Positions 1-4,057 of a DNA stretch of 8,128 nucleotides are shown here, piece after piece (the stretch's first letter is position 1; the number at the start of each line of letters is the position of its first letter). The notes under the pieces were generated by a model. The model saw only the letters and a program-made list of their open reading frames with translations, was not told where the DNA came from and ran no database searches. The stretch spans positions 1 through 8,128 of the forward strand of contig CAYVNW010000063.1 of NCBI GenBank assembly GCA_964452915.1. Reading direction: 5' to 3'. A program made the translations under genes and the position numbers. This DNA comes from Colivivens sp964452915. Lineage in GTDB: Bacteria > Bacteroidota > Bacteroidia > Bacteroidales > Bacteroidaceae.

Positions 1-49
1 CACCTGACTGTTAATCAGGGGGTCGTTGGTTCAAGCCCATCCTGAAGCG
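1..49 (+). tRNA. tRNA-Asn(GTT), 5' part cut off by the window edge
   Basis: Only the 3' part is present. The anticodon arm reads CCTGA-CTGTTAA-TCAGG, so the anticodon is GTT (Asn). A 5-nt variable loop follows, then a T arm with loop TTCAAGC, the 3' acceptor strand CTGAAGC and discriminator G, the base usual for tRNA-Asn. The T stem appears to have one T-T mismatch. The CCA end is not encoded. The D arm and 5' acceptor strand lie upstream of the window. It is the first of three tandem tRNA genes, 11 nt before tRNA-Lys. Confidence 0.85.
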
Positions 50-60
50 CAAAACGTGAT

Positions 61-133
61 GCGTCCTTAGCTCAGTTGGTAGAGCATCTGACTCTTAATC
101 AGAGGGTCCAGGGTTCGAACCCCTGAGGGCGTA
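61..133 (+). tRNA. tRNA-Lys(CTT)
   Basis: A complete 73-nt cloverleaf can be folded by eye. The acceptor stem is GCGTCCT/AGGGCGT with G-T wobbles. The D arm contains AGCTCAGTTGGTAGAGC. The anticodon arm TCTGA-CTCTTAA-TCAGA gives anticodon CTT (Lys, codon AAG). The T arm CAGGG-TTCGAAC-CCCTG is perfectly paired. The discriminator is A at 133 and CCA is not encoded. It lies 5 nt before the next tRNA, so the three tRNAs are probably processed from one transcript. Confidence 0.95.
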
Positions 134-138
134 CTTTT

Positions 139-226
139 GGAGAGATGGCAGAGTGGTCGATTGCACCGGTCTTGAAAACCGACGTACTGAGAGGTACCGG
201 GGGTTCGAATCCCTCTCTCTCCGCCA
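139..226 (+). tRNA. tRNA-Ser(TGA), with encoded CCA end
   Basis: This is a class II tRNA with a long variable arm. The acceptor stem GGAGAGA/TCTCTCC is perfectly paired. The anticodon loop CTTGAAA gives anticodon TGA (Ser, codon UCA and, by wobble, UCG). The extended variable arm is at about 184-199, followed by T loop TTCGAAT. The discriminator is G at 223 and CCA follows at 224-226, so this gene encodes its CCA end while the two upstream tRNAs do not. It is the last tRNA before the terminator at 234-262. Confidence 0.95.
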
Positions 227-233
227 TCAAAGT

Positions 234-262
234 AAAAACCTGCTGATTCCCAGCAGGTTTTT
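234..262 (+). terminator. Intrinsic terminator of the tRNA cluster, probably bidirectional
   Basis: A perfect 12-bp inverted repeat, AAAAACCTGCTG / CAGCAGGTTTTT, encloses the 5-nt loop ATTCC. The 3' arm ends in five Ts and the sequence continues TTGTTGTTAT. It begins 7 nt after the tRNA-Ser CCA. Because the stem starts with five As and ends with five Ts, it can also act on - strand transcripts. No other hairpin is evident downstream of the VWA gene that ends at 346, so it may serve both sides. Confidence 0.88.
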
Positions 263-345
263 GTTGTTATAAACTGTGCGATAAACGTGAACAGAAGTCC
301 AGACAAACAGCTTATCATGTGGTCGTTATCACCTTATAGGCCGTT

Positions 346-969
346 TTATTCTTTATTAAAGTAACTTCCTTCCTCAAGTGATGCGCCTTTTGCAATGTTT
401 GCGTTATAGTTATAACGGGATTTACGCTCTTCTGCGAACATATGCATAGTTCCTTCCTCATTTTCTTTGAATGCAAGATGGTTGTCGATGGCCATCGAAC
501 CTGCCATGCCCTCAACGTCAAGATTATCCGTGCCGATGAGTGTGAATGTCCAGTTCTGTTTCTTAAGCTTCTCAATGAGAGTCTTGACCATCGCTAAGTT
601 GTATTCCACTGAACAATTTTCTTCCCCATCAGTAATGATGGTAACTAACACATTGTCGTCCGATTCTGTTTGGGCATTCAGCTTGTTGATACCCATGCCA
701 ATAGCATCATATAGAGGCGTCGCTCCTCCAGGACGATACTCTTTGTTAGTAAGAGCATGCGTGTGGTTTGCCAAAACGTTGTCAAAGACATACCGTCTGT
801 GAGTACTATCGAAGGTGATGAGTGTAACATGCTGCTCTATGTCCGGATGCAAAAGTTGCATCTTCTGTACTGTTTCCAGTGTTTCGTTGATTCCCACGAG
901 AGCCTGGTGCTCAATAACAGACATGCTGCCGCTTTCGTCAACAACGATAAGGTTGAATACTTTTTTCAT
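346..969 (-). CDS. Small cytoplasmic von Willebrand factor A (VWA) domain protein
   Basis: The product has 207 residues and is essentially a single VWA domain. The metal-ion-dependent adhesion site is complete: DESGS at residues 11-15 (DxSxS), Thr84 in GGATPLYD, and Asp114 in ITDGEE. The hydrophobic strands before each motif fit the Rossmann-like VWA fold. The first strand (VFNLIVVDESGS) begins at residue 4, so there is no room for a signal peptide, and no membrane segment is seen; the protein should be cytoplasmic. VWA domains bind protein partners through Mg2+/Mn2+. Bacterial stand-alone versions are often partners of AAA+ ATPases, Ter-type stress proteins or regulatory complexes, but no such partner is adjacent. 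The ATG at 969 is preceded by an AAGAGAAGAAG purine stretch and gives the full first strand. The gene diverges from the sigma/GSN fusion across 189 bp. The specific role is unknown. Confidence 0.9.
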   Translation of the reverse strand: MKKVFNLIVVDESGSMSVIEHQALVGINETLETVQKMQLLHPDIEQHVTLITFDSTHRRYVFDNVLANHTHALTNKEYRPGGATPLYDAIGMGINKLNAQTESDDNVLVTIITDGEENCSVEYNLAMVKTLIEKLKKQNWTFTLIGTDNLDVEGMAGSMAIDNHLAFKENEEGTMHMFAEERKSRYNYNANIAKGASLEEGSYFNKE

Positions 970-1077
970 AACTTCTTCTCTTTAATCTTAATCTTTAAAC
1001 TTAACTTACTTAATTAATGCTTCACTCGGGGCATTGCAAATCTGGTTTCGCTTTTCCCTCGTTTGCACTTGATTTTC

Positions 1078-1085
1078 CGACGTCG
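1078..1085. promoter_or_regulatory. 8-bp palindrome CGACGTCG in the divergent intergenic region, possible operator
   Basis: This is a perfect GC-rich palindrome inside the otherwise AT-rich 970-1158 spacer between the divergent VWA and fusion genes. A second, looser inverted repeat (TGCAAA at 1035-1040 and TTTGCA at 1062-1067) lies just to its left. Either could bind a dimeric regulator acting on both genes. Short palindromes also arise by chance and no regulator is identified, so this is tentative. Confidence 0.2.
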
Positions 1086-1143
1086 TTTATCTATTAAAAG
1101 AATAAATGCATTCAAAAATTAAGTGCCAAGACAATTATTTTAT

Positions 1144-1151
1144 TAAATTTG
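1144..1151 (+). promoter_or_regulatory. Bacteroidetes -7 promoter box (TAAATTTG) for the sigma/GSN fusion gene
   Basis: TAAATTTG matches the Bacteroidetes primary-sigma -7 consensus TAnnTTTG exactly. No convincing -33 TTTG box was found at the expected distance upstream. The box ends 7 nt before the ATG at 1159, so a start point 4-7 nt downstream of the box would give a leaderless or nearly leaderless mRNA. Alternatively, the real promoter is further upstream, or translation starts at a later codon. Confidence 0.5.
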
Positions 1152-1158
1152 TGGTCAA

Positions 1159-2295
1159 ATGACGACAGATCCAATATACAGACCAACTATCGGTTTGACC
1201 GATGAAGAGATAATAGATGGATTGCGGAGGCGTGACCCACGTATAACCCGTGACTACTTCTATGGTATATGCCACATAGCCTACCATATTTATAATAAGC
1301 ATTATGATTTGGAAAAGAAAGTAGGACTTGATTTCTATAGTATTGTACATGAATACTATCTATTACTTGATAAGCATGAATTCAAGCAACTTGAGGATCG
1401 TAAGCCAAATATGACATTGAAAACATGGATGATTAATGGTTTCCGTTTTGTCATGCTCGACCGTCTAAAGGCCTACAACAAAGAAATGCGGACGCAGAGT
1501 TTTGAAGAACGAGTGGAGAAAGGAAATCTTTGTTTCGATGTCGCCGATAATAACTTTTCAGAGGATTTCCGCAACACCGTCTTTGAGATTTGCCATGAAG
1601 TCTTAGGACGGGACAGTCGCCAATCGTTAATCCTGCAAATGATGCTTATTGACGGCTTCAAGGGGAAAGAGGTCGCCTCGCAGCTTGGTATTACTCCGCC
1701 AGCTGTTACCCAGCAATATCATAAGCTCATGGAACATGTCGTTATTCCATATTTCAAAAAATACTATGTCGCTCCGGAGTTATCGGAAACCGTTGCTTTG
1801 GAAGAACCAAATGGCTATTACGACGAATCTATGGAACCGGGTGTATTCAAAACTCAAATGCCGTCAATATCAATGAATGAATCATTTACAACTATGAGTA
1901 CAAATATAGCAAATCGAATAACGCCCAATTACATCACTTCTCTCAAGCCTAATGAAATCTTTGTGTTTGGGAGCAACCTTGCAGGGATGCATGGTGGCGG
2001 TGCCGCCCGCATTGCCCGCCTGTACTTTGGCGCAGTACTTGGCAATGGTGATGGTCCGCAAGGACAGAGCTACGCCATTCCAACGATGCAAGGTGGTGTG
2101 GAGACTATCAGACCGTATGTCGACAAATTCATCAAATATGCTCAGGCACATCCAAAGCAAACGTTTCTTGTCACTCCTATCGGATGTGGCATCGCAGGAT
2201 TCACGCCAGATGAGATAGCACCGCTATTTGAACGTGCAATCAGCGTTGAAAATATTCATCTTCCACAGTGCTTCTGGGACGAGCTAATTGCTTAG
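1159..2295 (+). CDS. Fusion protein: sigma-70-like N-terminal half and C-terminal 'FVFGSN/GCGIAGF' domain
   Basis: The product has 378 residues and no signal peptide. Residues ~30-110 resemble sigma region 2: DFYSIVHEYYLLL (58-70) stands where DAxDLVQExFLxL occurs in ECF sigmas, and TLKTWMINGFRFVMLDRLKA matches the following core-binding helix. Residues ~150-195 form a region 4-like helix-turn-helix (SRQSLILQMMLIDGFKGKEVA, then LGITPPAVTQQYHKL). A linker rich in Ser, Thr, Glu and Pro (~205-253) joins this to residues ~255-378, which carry FVFGSN (268-273), HGGGAA (278-283), GPQGQSYAIPTM (299-310) and VTPIGCGIAGF (338-348). I recall this last pattern from the A1S_2505-type phage-associated family; its Gly-rich loops recall macro-type folds that bind ADP-ribose or nucleotides. 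A plausible role is a transcription regulator controlled by that domain, which is inference. ATG 1159 is chosen because it begins the longest frame; Met246 (1894) could start the C-terminal domain alone. No terminator follows before the convergent remnant 12 bp away. Confidence 0.85.
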   Translation: MTTDPIYRPTIGLTDEEIIDGLRRRDPRITRDYFYGICHIAYHIYNKHYDLEKKVGLDFYSIVHEYYLLLDKHEFKQLEDRKPNMTLKTWMINGFRFVMLDRLKAYNKEMRTQSFEERVEKGNLCFDVADNNFSEDFRNTVFEICHEVLGRDSRQSLILQMMLIDGFKGKEVASQLGITPPAVTQQYHKLMEHVVIPYFKKYYVAPELSETVALEEPNGYYDESMEPGVFKTQMPSISMNESFTTMSTNIANRITPNYITSLKPNEIFVFGSNLAGMHGGGAARIARLYFGAVLGNGDGPQGQSYAIPTMQGGVETIRPYVDKFIKYAQAHPKQTFLVTPIGCGIAGFTPDEIAPLFERAISVENIHLPQCFWDELIA

Positions 2296-2307
2296 TACTA
2301 TATTGGA

Positions 2308-2532
2308 TCAAAACAAACCAAGTATATCTGCTCCTTCCAGCCGTAACAATGACAGCTTCTTTTCTATTCCGCCTGCGTATCCTGTCAGACTGCCATTGCT
2401 CCCCACAACCCTGTGGCATGGAATAATCAGTGAGATGGGATTGCGCCCCACGGCTCCGCCAACAGCTTGCGCCGACATGCTCTCCACCAAAGTTCTGCCT
2501 TCACTCTTTGAGGTATGGATGTTTTGCTCATA
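2308..2532 (-). pseudogene. N-terminally truncated methylated-DNA--protein-cysteine methyltransferase (Ogt/MGMT type)
   Basis: The reading frame at 2308-2490 encodes the C-terminal part of an O6-alkylguanine-DNA alkyltransferase: MSAQAVGGAVGRNP, then IIPCHRVVGSNGSLTGYAGG, then a final helix ending in LLRLEGADI. The Cys of PCHRV is the methyl-acceptor of the family. Full-length enzymes have about 160-180 residues, but here only about 55-75 can be read. Going upstream in the same frame there is no ATG before a TAA at 2533-2535, only a possible TTG at 2490. The missing ~100 residues would have to overlap the 3' end of the DUF4468 gene, so they are deleted rather than merely frameshifted. It converges on the sigma/GSN fusion gene with 12 bp between them. 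It is almost certainly nonfunctional, because the N-terminal domain and the start of the DNA-binding domain are missing. Confidence 0.85.
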
Positions 2533-2559
2533 TTATAATCAAAATTATACCAACAAGTT

Positions 2560-2592
2560 GTGTGCCGCTAATTTATAGCAAACCAGCGACAC
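2560..2592 (-). terminator. Imperfect hairpin after the DUF4468 gene, weak terminator candidate
   Basis: On the - strand GTGTCGCT pairs with AGCG(GC)ACAC through a 2-nt bulge, leaving a 15-nt loop. It begins 12 nt after the DUF4468 stop codon, which is the right place for a terminator of the two-gene unit. The run of Ts after it is poor (ATAATTTTG about 15 nt further on), so it may simply be a chance hairpin or a 3'-end stabiliser. Confidence 0.3.
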
Positions 2593-2603
2593 GCCAATAT
2601 TAA

Positions 2604-3293
2604 TTACCAATCTTCTCCCTCATTTCCTGCAAGGCCATTCTTCACGCATTCCTCAATTTTGTCCATGACAACATTTGAATACGCATGAGCCATCACGAGA
2701 GCTTTGCATGAGGTCTTCTTGTGAGAATCTTTCTTTGCAAAGGGAAAGCAGGAGTCTAATGTCCACTTTTCATCAGATCGTGTTGGCGGTGTGTTGGAGC
2801 CGCCAAGGGCAGCCATCCAACCTCCACCAATTAGTCGCCTTACATCATAAAACGGTACGGAGTATGTCACTCTGACTTTTCCATCCTTGATGTCGCACTT
2901 GATGACGGGCTTTATGCTTACGTTATAGGCACTTGTTTCACCTGCATGTTGGGCAATGTCTGCGACATAACCTTGTGCAATGATTGTGCCAAGCTCTTTG
3001 TCGTTCAACTTGATTACAGAGTTTGCATCGTTGAATGTTGCTGTAAACCAATAGTTCAGCAGCACATAAAGCTGCTCTTTGGTCTTACCTTCAGCAGGAA
3101 TTATCTGCACATAGGTAATGGCATTGTTCTTGTCAAGAGTTAGCTGAGAACCAAGGTTAGTTGCCGCATCAACCCATTTCTCGCCATACTTTTCTTTTGC
3201 GTACTTTTCAAGCTCGTCGGCTCTTAGAATTTGGGCATCCACGGATGCACTCACAGCGACAAATGCGAATAAAAGACATAGTATCCTTTTCAT
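2604..3293 (-). CDS. Secreted DUF4468 domain-containing protein
   Basis: With the start at 3293 the product has 229 residues. It begins with a clear Sec signal peptide: MKR, a hydrophobic core ILCLLFAFVAVSAS, then VDA before Gln, a typical Bacteroidetes cleavage point. An upstream in-frame Met (3317) would put eight polar residues ahead of the signal, so I prefer 3293. After the signal, the pattern KTKEQLYVLLNYWFTATF, then VIKLNDKELGTIIAQGYV, then VIKCDIKDGKVRVTYSVPFYDV fits DUF4468, a Bacteroidetes domain of unknown function. The remaining C-terminal ~85 residues include a Gly-rich stretch (LIGGGWMAALGG) and a final helix (HAYSNVVMDKIEECVKNGL). No lipobox Cys is seen, so it is probably periplasmic. 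It lies 29 nt downstream of the beta-barrel gene on the same strand, probably in one transcript. Function is unknown. Confidence 0.82.
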   Translation of the reverse strand: MKRILCLLFAFVAVSASVDAQILRADELEKYAKEKYGEKWVDAATNLGSQLTLDKNNAITYVQIIPAEGKTKEQLYVLLNYWFTATFNDANSVIKLNDKELGTIIAQGYVADIAQHAGETSAYNVSIKPVIKCDIKDGKVRVTYSVPFYDVRRLIGGGWMAALGGSNTPPTRSDEKWTLDSCFPFAKKDSHKKTSCKALVMAHAYSNVVMDKIEECVKNGLAGNEGEDW

Positions 3294-3322
3294 AATTACA
3301 ATATTTTGGTTAAACATATTAC

Positions 3323-3898
3323 TTAGAACTCAAAGCCAAGTTTCATGGTTATCGTTTCTGTGTCATACAGAGTAGTGTATCTCGTATAATCCATGCTTGT
3401 ATGGCTTGTAAAATGGTCGAAAGTCTCGAATTGCAGTTTCTCCGTGGCATAACCAACAGATAGGTTTATAGCCTGTTTTTCATTGATAGAGAATCTGCAT
3501 CCTGCCGAAGCGTTGACATACAGGCCACCACCATTCGTTACGAAAGTACCTCCCCTGACATCAATGAATGGGGTTGCCTTCTTCTTCAGAAAGTTGCAAC
3601 GGATGTTGGCGAATACAGGTATATCCACTTTGCTGTCTCTAATGTCAAGTGGTATGTCCATGTCTTTCGTTTTGTAGGATGACATAAAATGCAAGCCTGT
3701 TCCTGCACCAACGTACAAATACGGATTGATTTGATAACCATGTGATGTATTGACCTCGAAACGGCCAAAATCATAGTCGCCTATTCCGACCGAATACCCT
3801 GCATCAACGAAACCACGATAACAATTCTTTGAAATATTCTGAGCATTAGAACCGATAACGGAGAGAAGCAATGCAGACAGAAGATATACCTTTTTCAT
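3323..3898 (-). CDS. Small outer-membrane beta-barrel protein
   Basis: The product has 191 residues. It starts with a Sec signal peptide (MKK, hydrophobic YLLSALLLSVIGS, then NA before Gln; cleavage after about residue 19). The mature part alternates short amphipathic strands and turns: YRGFVDAGYSVGIG, PYLYVGAGTGLHFM, VDIPVFANIRCNFL, ATPFIDVRGGTFV, GLYVNASAGCRFSI, AINLSVGYATEKL. It ends in TMKLGFEF, with the terminal Phe typical of substrates of the BAM insertion machinery. Strand number and length fit an eight-stranded barrel of the general outer-membrane beta-barrel family of Bacteroidetes. Such barrels serve as adhesins, structural proteins or small channels, and nothing here chooses among these. 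It is the first gene of a probable two-gene unit with the DUF4468 protein and has a -7 box about 44 nt upstream of its ATG. Confidence 0.82.
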   Translation of the reverse strand: MKKVYLLSALLLSVIGSNAQNISKNCYRGFVDAGYSVGIGDYDFGRFEVNTSHGYQINPYLYVGAGTGLHFMSSYKTKDMDIPLDIRDSKVDIPVFANIRCNFLKKKATPFIDVRGGTFVTNGGGLYVNASAGCRFSINEKQAINLSVGYATEKLQFETFDHFTSHTSMDYTRYTTLYDTETITMKLGFEF

Positions 3899-3941
3899 AC
3901 GCTAAATTTTAGAAGTTACTATATATTATCTAATACAGTTA

Positions 3942-3949
3942 CAAAGGTA
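3942..3949 (-). promoter_or_regulatory. Bacteroidetes -7 promoter box (TACCTTTG) for the beta-barrel/DUF4468 unit
   Basis: Read on the - strand, TACCTTTG matches TAnnTTTG exactly. It lies 43 nt before the ATG at 3898, so the transcript would have a leader of roughly 35-40 nt, which is AT-rich and without a strong Shine-Dalgarno sequence. No clear -33 TTTG box was seen at the usual spacing. Its position between the hsdR terminator and the gene start supports an independent promoter. Confidence 0.6.
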
Positions 3950-4003
3950 CGATGCTGCTATGCAGTCTATTTGCACAGAAGTAGAAAAAATTGAAAATCC
4001 AAT

Positions 4004-4040
4004 AAAAAAAGTCCCCGATACGTTATAATATCGGAGACTT
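4004..4040 (-). terminator. Intrinsic terminator of the hsd operon
   Basis: On the - strand AAGTCTCCGATA pairs over 12 bp (one G-T wobble) with TATCGGGGACTT around the 8-nt loop TTATAACG. The transcript then runs through a stretch of seven Ts. It starts 17 nt after the hsdR stop codon, as expected for the end of the restriction operon, and separates it from the beta-barrel promoter. Confidence 0.92.
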
Positions 4041-4057
4041 ATTAAGTAATAGCTTTA

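Noticed and set aside
67..318. An 83-residue open frame on the - strand with GIRTPGTSQYVGFQDRCNRP-like sequence
   Set aside because: It is the antisense of tRNA-Lys, tRNA-Ser and the terminator. This frame across tRNA-Ser genes is a well-known source of spurious protein annotations.
996..1003. TAAGTTTA on the - strand as a -7 box for the VWA gene
   Set aside because: It misses the final G of TAnnTTTG and has no -33 element at the right distance, so it was not called as a promoter.
467..1017. Two overlapping + strand frames opposite the VWA gene
   Set aside because: The - strand frame has a complete MIDAS set and a sensible start. The + frames show no domain features.
2288..2578. A 96-residue + strand open frame overlapping the end of the fusion gene
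   Set aside because: It is the antisense of the methyltransferase remnant, whose - strand frame carries the clear PCHRV family signature.
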